Shown one piece after another: positions 39,291 to 47,998 of a stretch of DNA of 64,000 nucleotides (its first letter is position 1; every line of letters begins with the position of its first letter). Made by a program: the position numbers and the translations under genes. The notes beneath the pieces are model-generated. The model was not told the DNA's origin. It searched no databases and saw only the letters and a program-made list of their open reading frames with translations. Source of the DNA: Desulfatitalea alkaliphila (GTDB lineage: Bacteria > Desulfobacterota > Desulfobacteria > Desulfobacterales > Desulfosarcinaceae); the NCBI RefSeq assembly GCF_022968795.1, contig NZ_JALJRB010000006.1, forward strand, positions 1 to 64,000, written 5' to 3'.

Positions 39291-41654
39291 ATGAAGGCGA
39301 TCGACCGCAAAATGGTGCGCGATTTGTGGGGCATGCGGGGGCAGGCCCTGGCCATCGCCTTCGTGTTTCTCAGCGGCGTGGCGGCTTTCGTTTCCATGAC
39401 CAGCGTGATGGACGCGCTGCAGCGGACCCTGCACGCCTACTATGTGGACCATCGCTTCGCCGACGGGTTCGCCACGGTGCGCCGTGCGCCGGAACGACTG
39501 CTGGCGCAGATCCGCGAGACGCCCGGAATCAACAGCGTGCAATCGCGGGTGGCGGCCGGCGTGAATCTGACCATTCCCGGTTTCGACGAGCCGGTTTCCG
39601 GTTTGATCGTATCGTTGCCCGAGGGGCGCCAGCCGGATCTGAACCGTTTGTTTGTGCGGGAGGGCCGGCTGGTGGCCCCGGGCCGTGAGAACGAGGTGGT
39701 GCTCAACGAGCCATTCGCCGAGGCCCACGACTTGCGCCCCGGGGACCGGATCACGGCGATTCTCAACGGCCGGTACACCCCATTGCAGGTGGTGGGCATC
39801 GCTCTGTCGCCCGAGTTTCTGATGCAGATCCAACCCGGGTCGCTCTTTCCCGATCCCCGGCGCTACGGTGTGATGTGGATGGGGCGTGACGCCCTGGGCG
39901 CCGCCTTCGACATGGAGGGTGCCTTCAACGATCTGGCTTTCACCCTGGCACCCGGCGCCGATCCGGATGCGGTCATCGCCCGGCTGGACGCGCTGTTGCA
40001 GCGGTACGGCGGGCAGGGGGCCTACGGCCGGGCGGACCATCCCTCCCACTTTTTCATCACCGAGGAGTTTCGCCAACTGGAGCAAACGGCTACCGTCCTT
40101 CCCTTGATTTTTCTGGCGGTGGCCGCCTTTCTGCTCAACATCGTGGTCGCCCGGCTCATCGCCCTGCAGCGGGAACAGATCGCGGTGCTCAAGGCTTTCG
40201 GCTACACCAACCGGGATGTGGGCGCGCATTACGCCAAGCTGGTGCTGCTGATCGCCCTGTTGGGCGCCGCGGGGGGCACGGTGCTGGGCCATTGGATGGG
40301 CGCGGGGCTCGGCAACCTCTACCTGGAATATTACCGCTTCCCCTTTCTGCACTACAGCTTGCCGCCCGCCGTGGTGGCCACGGCCGTCGGCCTGACCGTC
40401 GCCGCCGCCCTGGTCGGCGTGCTGCAGGCGGTGCGCCGCGCGGTGCGATTACCCCCGGCCGAGGCCATGCGGCCCGCGCCGCCGGCTGTCTATCGCACCA
40501 CCCTCGTGGAGCGGCTGGGACTGCAACGTTTTTTCGATCCGCCGACCCGGATGATCCTGCGCAATTTCGAACGCCGTCCGCTCAAGGCGTTCCTGACCAT
40601 CCTGGGCATCTCCAGCTCCTGCGCCATTCTGATCATGGGGCTGTTCTTCGGCGATTCCTTCGACTACGTGACCCGGGTGCAATTCGGCATCGCCCAGCGC
40701 GAAAACCTGACGGTCACCTTCACCGAGCCCACTTCCACCGCAGCGCTCTATGAACTGGCAAGCCTGCCCGGTGTGCTGCACGCCGAGCCGTTCCGCACGG
40801 TGCCGGTGCGCCTGCGGCACGCGCACCGCAGCTATCAAACGGCCATCGAAGGGATCACCGCCGCACCCTATTTGCGCCGCCCCGTGGACATCGATCTGCA
40901 ACCGTTGACGGTGCCGCCCGAAGGCCTGGTGCTCACCGAGCGGTTGGCGCAAATTTTGGGTGTCCAGGCGGGTGACGAGGTGCTCGTGGAGGTGCAGGAA
41001 GGCCGCCGCCGGACCCGCGCCGTGCCCGTTGCCGGCCTGACCCGGCAGTTCATCGGCCTGGCGGCTTACATGGACATGGCGGCCCTCAATCGGCTGGCCG
41101 GCATGGGCCAGGCCCTATCCGGCGCCTATCTGATGATCGACAAGGACCGGGAAGCGGATTTGACGCGCACCCTCACGGATCGCCCGCGGGTGGCCGCTAT
41201 CATGTCCCGGGAACGGGCCATTGCGGCCTTTCGCGAAACCACCGCCAAGACCATGCTGACCTATACCTTCATCTTGAGTCTGTTCGCCGGCGTCATCGCC
41301 TTCGGCGTGGTATACAACAGCGCCCGGATTTCGCTTTCCGAACGGGATCGCGAACTGGCCAGTTTGCGGGTGCTCGGGCTCACCAGGGGTGAAGTGGCCT
41401 ACATCCTGCTGGGTGAACTGGCGGTGTTGACCCTGCTGGCCATCCCCCTGGGCTTTTTGCTGGGTGCCGGGGCCGGCGCGGCCATGGTTCAAGCGATGCA
41501 GACGGACATGTATCAGTTGCCCTTTGTGCTGGGTCGGCGTACACTCGCATTGGCCGCCGCCGTCGTGCTCGCGGCGGCACTGGTTTCCGCCCTGATCATC
41601 AACCGAAGGCTCAACAGGCTGGATCTGATCGGCGTGTTGAAAACGAGAGCGTAA
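39291..41654 (+). CDS. ABC transporter permease with duplicated FtsX domains
   Basis: The 787-residue permease has TM1 (ALAIAFVFLSGVAAFVSM), a periplasmic domain, an FtsX three-span cluster (about 270-400), then a second unit starting at TM5 (FLTILGISSSCAILIMGLFF) with a last three-span cluster (about 660-780). It likely acts mechanically on periplasmic or envelope substrates rather than moving them through the membrane. It ends in GVLKTRA, and the adaptor gene starts at the next base. Confidence 0.9.
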   Translation: MKAIDRKMVRDLWGMRGQALAIAFVFLSGVAAFVSMTSVMDALQRTLHAYYVDHRFADGFATVRRAPERLLAQIRETPGINSVQSRVAAGVNLTIPGFDEPVSGLIVSLPEGRQPDLNRLFVREGRLVAPGRENEVVLNEPFAEAHDLRPGDRITAILNGRYTPLQVVGIALSPEFLMQIQPGSLFPDPRRYGVMWMGRDALGAAFDMEGAFNDLAFTLAPGADPDAVIARLDALLQRYGGQGAYGRADHPSHFFITEEFRQLEQTATVLPLIFLAVAAFLLNIVVARLIALQREQIAVLKAFGYTNRDVGAHYAKLVLLIALLGAAGGTVLGHWMGAGLGNLYLEYYRFPFLHYSLPPAVVATAVGLTVAAALVGVLQAVRRAVRLPPAEAMRPAPPAVYRTTLVERLGLQRFFDPPTRMILRNFERRPLKAFLTILGISSSCAILIMGLFFGDSFDYVTRVQFGIAQRENLTVTFTEPTSTAALYELASLPGVLHAEPFRTVPVRLRHAHRSYQTAIEGITAAPYLRRPVDIDLQPLTVPPEGLVLTERLAQILGVQAGDEVLVEVQEGRRRTRAVPVAGLTRQFIGLAAYMDMAALNRLAGMGQALSGAYLMIDKDREADLTRTLTDRPRVAAIMSRERAIAAFRETTAKTMLTYTFILSLFAGVIAFGVVYNSARISLSERDRELASLRVLGLTRGEVAYILLGELAVLTLLAIPLGFLLGAGAGAAMVQAMQTDMYQLPFVLGRRTLALAAAVVLAAALVSALIINRRLNRLDLIGVLKTRA

Positions 41655-42857
41655 ATGAGCAGACCCATCCGCAAACGAGTGATGTTGATCCTTTTGAGCG
41701 TACTTGTCGCCGCGGCGCTGGTCTACAGTTTCCTGCCCACGGCCTTGCCGGTGCGCACCGCCGTGATTCAGGCCGCACCATTGCAAGTGATCATCGAGGA
41801 AGAAGGGGAGACAAGGGTCCTGGACAACTATGTCATCTCTTCGCCGGTGACCGCATTCATCCGCCGGATTCCGTGGGAGGCGGGCGACGCGGTCGAGCAG
41901 GGGCAGGCCCTGGTGCAGGTCGAGCCGCCACGCGCCTTGCTTCTGGATGCGCGCACGCAACAAGAGGCCCGGGCCCGGGTACAGGCCGCCGCAAGCACAC
42001 TGCAACGGACCCGCGAAGAGTTGCCGGCGGCGGAGGCGGCCGCGCGTTTGGCCGCCCGGGAACTGGCGCGGACCGAAACTCTTTTTCGCGACGACATCGC
42101 CACCCGACAGATGCTGGATGCTGCGCGGACAACGGCCGAGCAGGCCAATGCCGCCCTGGCGGCCGCCCATGCCCTGACGGCAACGGCCCGTGCCGAGCTC
42201 GCGGCGGCCCGGGCCGCTTTGCAAGGCGGCTCGGAGGGCAGCGCCGGGCAGCCGGTGGCGGAAGTGCTGCGTGCACCGGTCACCGGCCGTGTGCTGGCCG
42301 TCCATCGTCGCAGCGAGGGACTCGTGAACCCGGGGGAACCGCTGCTGGAAATCGGCGACCCGGGCCGCCTCGAGGTGTGGACCGATGTGCTGTCCCAGGA
42401 TGCCGTGCGCATCATGCCCGGCGTGCGGGTGCTGTTCGATCAGTGGGGCGGTGAAGAACCGCTGGAAGGCGTGGTCAAGCGGGTGGCGCCCTTTGGTTTC
42501 ACCAAGGTGTCGGCCCTCGGGGTGGAAGAACAGCGCGTGACGGTGGTGGCGGACCTGCTGTCCCCCTTCGAACGGTGGGCCCACCTCGGCGCCGGTTACC
42601 GCGTGCTGTCGCGGTTTGTGGTGTGGGAGGACGATGCGGTGCGCCAGGCGCCCGCCGGCGCCCTCTTCCGCACCCAAGAGGGCTGGGCGGCCTTCACCGT
42701 GGAAGAGAACAGGGCGGTTCGTAAAACGGTTACCCCGGGCCGGCGGGCGGGTCTCGTCGTGCAGGTGCGCGACGGCCTCGAGGAGGGGGATGTGGTTATC
42801 GTGCATCCGGACGGATCCCTCAAGGCGGGGATGCGGGTCCGCGCGCAACCCGATTGA
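41655..42857 (+). CDS. HlyD-family periplasmic adaptor
   Basis: The 400-residue protein has one N-terminal membrane helix (VMLILLSVLVAAALVYSFLP) and a periplasmic body: lipoyl halves (VITSSPVTAF-like region near residue 55 and LRAPVTGRVLAVHRRSEG), a long Ala-rich helical hairpin (about 85-195) and a C-terminal barrel. It completes an exporter with the ATPase and permease. The start codon directly abuts the permease stop, so translation is probably coupled. Outer-membrane channel not present. Confidence 0.9.
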   Translation: MSRPIRKRVMLILLSVLVAAALVYSFLPTALPVRTAVIQAAPLQVIIEEEGETRVLDNYVISSPVTAFIRRIPWEAGDAVEQGQALVQVEPPRALLLDARTQQEARARVQAAASTLQRTREELPAAEAAARLAARELARTETLFRDDIATRQMLDAARTTAEQANAALAAAHALTATARAELAAARAALQGGSEGSAGQPVAEVLRAPVTGRVLAVHRRSEGLVNPGEPLLEIGDPGRLEVWTDVLSQDAVRIMPGVRVLFDQWGGEEPLEGVVKRVAPFGFTKVSALGVEEQRVTVVADLLSPFERWAHLGAGYRVLSRFVVWEDDAVRQAPAGALFRTQEGWAAFTVEENRAVRKTVTPGRRAGLVVQVRDGLEEGDVVIVHPDGSLKAGMRVRAQPD

Positions 42858-42913
42858 GAAGGAGGCCATTGAAAATACTTTTATCCATCCATATCAAAAG
42901 GAGACACTCCGTA

Positions 42914-44671
42914 ATGCCGAAGAGAACAGGAAGTGGTGCAAGGGTTTGGGCTGCAACAGCTATTTTACTATTCATGAGCTTGTTGATCGGCTGCGCCGGT
43001 CAGCAAGGCCTTTCATCGACCGCAGCACAAGATGCGGCCATCGAAGCGTCCCTTTTGGCCCGGGATACCGCCGAAGGGGTGGTTCTCGGACAGGTGGACG
43101 AGGCCGGCGACACCCTCGTCTGGAAAGGGATCCCCTATGCCCGGCCGCCGGTCGAAGCGTTGCGCTGGCGGGCGCCCCAGTCGCCGGAGCGAAGGGCCGA
43201 GCCGCTGGTGGCGGATGAGTTTTGTCAATTGTGCCCGCAATATATCGATCACGACCGCAATCCCGCCACACCCCAGGTGATCGTCGGCGGGGAGGACTGC
43301 CTTTACCTGAACATCTGGTCCCCGGCCCAAAGCGATGGGCCATTGCCGGTATTTTTCTGGATCCACGGTGGCGGCAACAGCATTCAATGGCCCTTGTTGT
43401 CCCGACAGACCGGTGGTTTTCTCGCTGATCGGGGCAACATGGTGGTGGTAACGGCCAGCTATCGTCTGGGTCCCATGGGATTCTGGCACCATCCCGCCCT
43501 CAAAACCGGCGATCCGGCGGAAGATTCCGGCAATTTCGCCACTTTGGATCTGATCCAGGCGTTGAAATGGGTGCGCACCAATATCGCTCATTTCGGCGGC
43601 GATCCCGACAATGTCACCATCGCCGGGGAATCGGCCGGTGGCCAAAATGTGTTCTCCCTGCTCGTATCGCCTCTGGCGCAGGGTTTGTTTCACCGCGCGA
43701 TATCCCAAAGCGGCGTGGTGCGCCATTTTTCTCCGACGCAAGGCACCGCCCATGTGGATACCGTGCTGGCCAAGCGGTTGGTGCACGAGGGCAAGGCGGC
43801 CGATGCGGCAGCGGCCAAAGAGATGTTGGCCGGCATGAGCCTGTCGGCGGTTGCCGATTGGATGCGCGCCATGGCGCCGCAGGCCTTTTTGGAAATGTAT
43901 CCTGAAGGCAAGGCGGCCGGCATGCTTCGGTTGCCGACCTGCTTTATCGATGGTCATGTGTTGCCCACAGGGTTTTATGACGCCTGGGCCGCCGGCGCTT
44001 ACAACAAAGTGCCCTTGATCGTAGGTACCAACAAAGAGGAAACCAAGCTGTTTCTGCGCCTGGTTCCCCCCTTCGGCCAATGGCGCCAGGATTATTCGCT
44101 GTTCACCGATCCGGTAAAAGAAGCCTTGTATCAGTCGGTTGCCGAATACCAGAGCGATGGTTGGCGGGTGATGGCCGTGGATGAGGTGGCCCGCTTGCTG
44201 TCCGACCCGTCCGGCCAGCCCGATCTGTTCGCCTATCATTTCCTGTGGGGCGCCGGCGCGGGCAACACTGTGATCGCATCGCCCTTGAACCTGTTGCTGG
44301 GCGCGTGTCACGCCATGGAGATCGATTTTGTCTTCGGCACCGAGAATGCATCCCTGGGCGCCCTGGTCTTCACGGCGCGCAATCGTGCGGGGCGCATCGC
44401 CCTTTCCAACGCCATGATGGACTACTGGTCCGCCTTTGCCCATGCCGGCAATCCCAACCCGGAGGAAACACGGTTGCCTGCGTGGCTGCCGTGGTCCAAT
44501 GCCCAGGATGGACCCAAGGTGATGCTGCTGGATGCGGATCTGGAAACGGCCCATATCCGGATGAGTTCAGAAGAGATGTCCAACGCAACCATCGAGGCCG
44601 CTCTGCAGGCCGAACCGCGGCGGGACGACATTCAGCCGTTCTGGGATGCATCTCCTTTCAGGATGCGATGA
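42914..44671 (+). CDS. Type-B carboxylesterase lipoprotein
   Basis: An alpha/beta hydrolase of 585 residues with a lipoprotein signal (LLFMSLLIGC), so it is attached to the cell envelope. Family motifs are present: GIPYARPP, EDCLYLNIWSP, the oxyanion strand PVFFWIHGGGNS, and the nucleophile Ser240 in IAGESAGGQN. The acid lies in GTNKEETKLF, and the histidine is probably His466 in GACHAMEIDFVFG, the place held by His-Gly in most relatives. It is the last gene after the HlyD adaptor (56 bases) and faces a PETase-like gene. Substrate unknown; relatives hydrolyse aryl and alkyl esters, including PET oligomers in some cases. Confidence 0.9.
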   Translation: MPKRTGSGARVWAATAILLFMSLLIGCAGQQGLSSTAAQDAAIEASLLARDTAEGVVLGQVDEAGDTLVWKGIPYARPPVEALRWRAPQSPERRAEPLVADEFCQLCPQYIDHDRNPATPQVIVGGEDCLYLNIWSPAQSDGPLPVFFWIHGGGNSIQWPLLSRQTGGFLADRGNMVVVTASYRLGPMGFWHHPALKTGDPAEDSGNFATLDLIQALKWVRTNIAHFGGDPDNVTIAGESAGGQNVFSLLVSPLAQGLFHRAISQSGVVRHFSPTQGTAHVDTVLAKRLVHEGKAADAAAAKEMLAGMSLSAVADWMRAMAPQAFLEMYPEGKAAGMLRLPTCFIDGHVLPTGFYDAWAAGAYNKVPLIVGTNKEETKLFLRLVPPFGQWRQDYSLFTDPVKEALYQSVAEYQSDGWRVMAVDEVARLLSDPSGQPDLFAYHFLWGAGAGNTVIASPLNLLLGACHAMEIDFVFGTENASLGALVFTARNRAGRIALSNAMMDYWSAFAHAGNPNPEETRLPAWLPWSNAQDGPKVMLLDADLETAHIRMSSEEMSNATIEAALQAEPRRDDIQPFWDASPFRMR

Positions 44672-44694
44672 CCCGCTGACCCATGGCGGGAAAC

Positions 44695-44737
44695 AATACC
44701 AGGGGGTGCCGGTGAATCACCGGCACCCCCTGGTGTT
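44695..44737. terminator. Strong bidirectional terminator between two esterase genes
   Basis: CCAGGGGGTGCCGGTG and CACCGGCACCCCCTGG pair perfectly over 16 bp with a 3-base loop, and weaker A/T pairs extend the stem. It lies 24 bases past the carboxylesterase stop and 57 bases past the convergent hydrolase stop. Confidence 0.85.
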
Positions 44738-44793
44738 TCAAGCCTTACCGGCCTGCGAATCGTGGGCCGGTAACACATGGGATGGCCATTTGA

Positions 44794-45738
44794 CTATCGA
44801 ACGCGGATGTTGGTTTCCCAGTCGGAGGCGTTGCGCGGTTCCTGCACGATGAATTCGCCCCAGCGTGTATCGCCTTCGAGAAAGGTTTTCTGAAAGGCCA
44901 GCGCCAGTTCGGCCGCTGCATTGCCGGGCTGGGTGGGGGTCATCCAGGACATGTGGCCCACACCGCGGACTTCATAGAGGATTTTGGGGATGTTGTTGGC
45001 AATGGCGTCATAGACACCGGAGGACTGCCCCATGCCGCCCAGGATCGTCATGTCGGTGGCACCGTTCATGATCAGGGTCGGGCACTTGATGTTGCCGCCC
45101 CTGGCATCCCGATCCAAGGCCGTGGCGTTGTGTCCCGCAAGGGACATGGCGCTTTTGAGGCCCGCGACTTTGGAAGCGTTGATCCAGGTGGCGCCGCCGC
45201 CCATGGACCAGCCCATGACGCCGAAGCGGTTGGACAGCTTGCCCTGCAGCGGGCTGCCGGAGCGGGTGTGCTCGGCTTTGAGGGCGTCAAGGGCGTCGCG
45301 TTGCTGATCATCCCTGGAATCGACCGTGTCCATGGTGGTGGTGGTGCTCATGGTGACCAGCACGATGCCGTGGGAAGCGAAGAAGGGCCCCCAGGCGGCC
45401 AGCATGGACTCGGTGCCGGTGTAGGGCGGGCAGTAGACGATGCCGGCAAAGGGCGGCTCTGCATTGGTCGGGTAGTAGACCGTGGCGCCCGCGCGATAGC
45501 TGGTGCGGGGCAGGTTGTAGCTGGTATAGCGGTAGGGGCCGTTGCGATAGGAGGATTGGGTGGGCGCATCGCCCCGGCAGATGCAGTCTGCGCAGCAGGC
45601 GGTGTTGGTGTCGATTTCGACGCCGGGACTCGTGGTGCCCGGATCGCAGGCGAAGACCAGGCCCGACAACAGCAGGCACATCATGACCAAAAGGGAATTG
45701 CGCGTCAACGATTTGTGGTGCGAAGCATTTCTTTTCAT
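44794..45738 (-). CDS. PETase/cutinase-like polyester hydrolase, exported
   Basis: An alpha/beta hydrolase of 314 residues aligning with the bacterial PET hydrolase/cutinase group. The matching strings are ATVYYPTN, WGPFFASHG and GVMGWSMGGGATW. The expected catalytic set is Ser178 (GWSMG), Asp229 (NGATDM) and His262 (VGHMSW), with Tyr106 (PPYTGTE) and Met179 in the oxyanion hole. At the site of the wobbling Trp of Ideonella PETase the sequence has AGHNA (His203). The export signal ends LSGLVFAC, a near-lipobox, so it may be a lipoprotein; four further cysteines (CCADCIC, 48-54) form an odd cluster after it. It is alone on its strand. Activity on plastics is not shown by sequence; natural polyesters or lipids are equally possible. 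Confidence 0.85.
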   Translation of the reverse strand: MKRNASHHKSLTRNSLLVMMCLLLSGLVFACDPGTTSPGVEIDTNTACCADCICRGDAPTQSSYRNGPYRYTSYNLPRTSYRAGATVYYPTNAEPPFAGIVYCPPYTGTESMLAAWGPFFASHGIVLVTMSTTTTMDTVDSRDDQQRDALDALKAEHTRSGSPLQGKLSNRFGVMGWSMGGGATWINASKVAGLKSAMSLAGHNATALDRDARGGNIKCPTLIMNGATDMTILGGMGQSSGVYDAIANNIPKILYEVRGVGHMSWMTPTQPGNAAAELALAFQKTFLEGDTRWGEFIVQEPRNASDWETNIRVR

Positions 45739-45824
45739 CTTTTTCTTCTCTCTTTCTCTGTTTTTTGGTGGGCATTTGTTGGGTTAATATCCAATGATTG
45801 TGTTTAAAGGTTGCAACACTTCTT

Positions 45825-45837
45825 GGCATCACCTCCT
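45825..45837 (-). other. Unusually complete Shine-Dalgarno in the leader of the PETase-like gene
   Basis: On the minus strand AAAGGAGGTGAT occurs about 90 bases before the hydrolase start; on the plus strand it equals the 3' tail of 16S rRNA (ATCACCTCCTTT). No long gene begins here. A GTG 12 bases later opens an 11-codon frame that ends at TAA, a possible leader peptide. Confidence 0.4.
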
Positions 45838-45840
45838 TTC

Positions 45841-46592
45841 ATCTGAAGCGGCCCTGGGACCGGCGTATCGATCCGGGGGGGGGGCGGCGCCGCGCGGCAA
45901 GCGCGTTGCGGCACGGCGGTGAATGGGACGCGTCGATTTAGGTGTCAAGGGCCGCGGTGGCAGGGGCGCGCAGATGGGGTCGGGCCGTAGCAAATGTCAG
46001 GGGGCAGAGGGGAAAGCGGACGCAATCGTCAATCAGAGCGCAACGGCGTAGTGTCGCTATCGGTTCGTGTCCTTGGCGCCGGGAGTTGCAGGAAACCGTC
46101 GTTGGATGCGAAGGCAAAGGGGGATCGCAGCATATGTGGCGAGGGTAATTAGCCGAAGCGCATTGCGGATCGGTAGGGCCGGCCCTCGGCAGGGGCCGGG
46201 GATTCGGCAAGGGCCAGAAGGTTCGCCGGTTTGGGCCGGCAGGACGGCTGAACGGTGTTGCATGGAATGCATTGCATTGCTTAAACCTCACAAAGATGGC
46301 GGTGGCCGTATAGCAATCGGCGAGGCAGGCGAGCCACCTGTCTCAAGCAGGACGCAACGCTAACAAAACCGCGGCTGCCTGACAATCAGGGCAACCCCTA
46401 AAAACCACTGTTGAAAAGCCTGATTTCCCATTGCCGGTCCGGATGGGAGAATCCCGGACATACGGTCTGTTTGCCTTGACACGAGGGATCCCCCTGAATA
46501 AAACCGGCAAGGACGATAGCCCTGGTGCAAGGATGACCCATGCCCATTTTTAACCGGGTGCCACCAACGGCACCCCTTCAGGAGTTTCAGAG
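45841..46592. other. Long intergenic region without a supported gene
   Basis: This is the longest gap in the window, about 750 bases between the divergent hydrolase and zinc-ribbon genes. It contains a run of ten G at 45875-45884, frames with abnormal Arg/Gly-rich translations that do not look like proteins, and a 7-bp hairpin (GGGTGCC/GGCACCC) at 46556-46575 just ahead of the next ribosome site. I see no RNA gene or repeat-family member. Confidence 0.5.
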
Positions 46593-47024
46593 ATGATTTG
46601 TCCCAAGTGCGACCGGCAGCTGCAGGACGATGCACGATTTTGCCCGGAATGCGGCGCCTATGTGCCCCCCGCGGGGGAAACGCAAGCGGACCGTGCAACC
46701 GGTCCGTCCGGTGGGCCGGGCGGCCGTGTCGACATGATCCATCCGCGTGTCCCGCCCCGTTCGCCGCATATATGCTGGTGGAACTTGCTGGTGTCCGGTC
46801 TGGCGCAGATGATTCACGGCCAGATGGGCAAAGGCGTGCTCTGGCTGTCTCTGACCATCGCTTCCAACATGTTGTTCCCGCTGCTGCTGGCGGTGATCAT
46901 CGGCATCGCTTCGGTGGTCGACGCCTTCATGGTCGGCAAAACCCTGCAAAAAGGGGTTCCGGTAGGCAAGTGGGAGTGGTTTCCCAAAGCGGATGGCCGA
47001 GTGCCACTGCGGCCTTCCCGATAG
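46593..47024 (+). CDS. Zinc-ribbon membrane protein, function unknown
   Basis: A 143-residue protein opening with a treble-clef zinc ribbon (MICPKCDRQL and FCPECGAYVPP: two CxxC pairs). A Gly/Pro linker is followed by about two hydrophobic helices (WWNLLVSGLAQMIHG and ASNMLFPLLLAVIIGIASVV). The C-terminus is cytoplasmic-like and basic. AGGAG precedes ATG 46593. It converges on a sugar isomerase gene after 45 bases. Confidence 0.8.
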   Translation: MICPKCDRQLQDDARFCPECGAYVPPAGETQADRATGPSGGPGGRVDMIHPRVPPRSPHICWWNLLVSGLAQMIHGQMGKGVLWLSLTIASNMLFPLLLAVIIGIASVVDAFMVGKTLQKGVPVGKWEWFPKADGRVPLRPSR

Positions 47025-47069
47025 TACAATTGCTTTTGCGGCAGTGGCGATTCGGGCCTCCGGCGCTTT

Positions 47070-47915
47070 TTATGCGAGCAGTCCCGCCGCCGCCATCAGC
47101 GGCTGGAGGTGGGCCAGGCTCTCTTTGCCGGCCGCCTCGGGACGGTCGGTGTAGGGGTAGAGTTCCAGGCTGATGTCGCGTTGATACCCCAAGGCGGCCA
47201 TGGTGCGGAAGACCGAGGGGAAGTCGATGGCCCCCTGGCCGGCGATCAGATGGTTGTGGCGGCGATCGGGGGCGATGTCTTCGATGTGCATGTGCCCCAC
47301 CCATTCGAACAATTCTTCCAGGGCGGCGGCCGGGTCTTCGCCGGCGCAGAAGAAGTGGCCGATGTCGAAGTTGATGCCCACCGCGGCGCAGCGGATATCC
47401 TGCACGAACGGCTTGATTTCGGCGGTGCGTTCCATGAGCAGGTCGGGTTCCGGCTCGATGAGCAACTGCACGCCCAGCGCCTCGGCCCGGGGGATCACCT
47501 GGTCCAGGCCGCGGTGAAACAGCGCCAGGGATTCTTTGCGGGTGAAGCTTTTCTCCAGGGGGCCGCCCGGAGGCACGGAGATGTTGGCACATCCCAGAAA
47601 GGCGGCGATCTCCAGGCAGGCCAGGGTGTGGTCGATGCGCATCTGCCGCCGCTCGGCCTGCGGTTCGATCCAGGAAGGCAGGTAGGTGTCGCCCACGGCG
47701 AACAGGGTGAAGCTGTTGAGATTGGTCGGCTTGAGGTTGCCGGCCGCCAGGCGGGCTTTGACTTCTTCCAGACGAGGGGCAGGATAGTCCGGCGGGTAGA
47801 GATGGGGCTGGTCGCACATGATTTCCACCCCCTTGAACCCCAGGGTGGCGATTTTGTCGAAGCTGTCCAGCAGGTCGAAGCGGACGAAAGCGTTGGTGCT
47901 GTATCCGAAAACCAT
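47070..47915 (-). CDS. Sugar phosphate isomerase/epimerase (AP endonuclease 2-like TIM barrel)
   Basis: The 281-residue barrel matches the IolE/xylose isomerase-like family. Metal-site segments are visible: GVEIMCDQPHL, LLIEPEPDLL, INFDIGHFF, HMHIEDIA and ISLELYPY. GAAAGGAT precedes ATG 47915; a longer frame upstream to 48458 overlaps the next gene and is not coding. It lies 83 bases after inositol-3-phosphate synthase on the same strand, so a role in inositol or inositol-phosphate conversion is likely by context only. Confidence 0.85.
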   Translation of the reverse strand: MVFGYSTNAFVRFDLLDSFDKIATLGFKGVEIMCDQPHLYPPDYPAPRLEEVKARLAAGNLKPTNLNSFTLFAVGDTYLPSWIEPQAERRQMRIDHTLACLEIAAFLGCANISVPPGGPLEKSFTRKESLALFHRGLDQVIPRAEALGVQLLIEPEPDLLMERTAEIKPFVQDIRCAAVGINFDIGHFFCAGEDPAAALEELFEWVGHMHIEDIAPDRRHNHLIAGQGAIDFPSVFRTMAALGYQRDISLELYPYTDRPEAAGKESLAHLQPLMAAAGLLA

Positions 47916-47998
47916 AACGCATCCTTTCACGTACGATTGCATTTTTTTCACGTCGGGGCCGACCTGTGTGTCCGCCTGAAACGGTGTGGGGCGGATCC

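Noticed and set aside
46067-46363. 98-codon plus-strand frame in the long intergenic region
   Set aside because: Arg/Gly-rich translation, no ribosome site and no recognisable fold.
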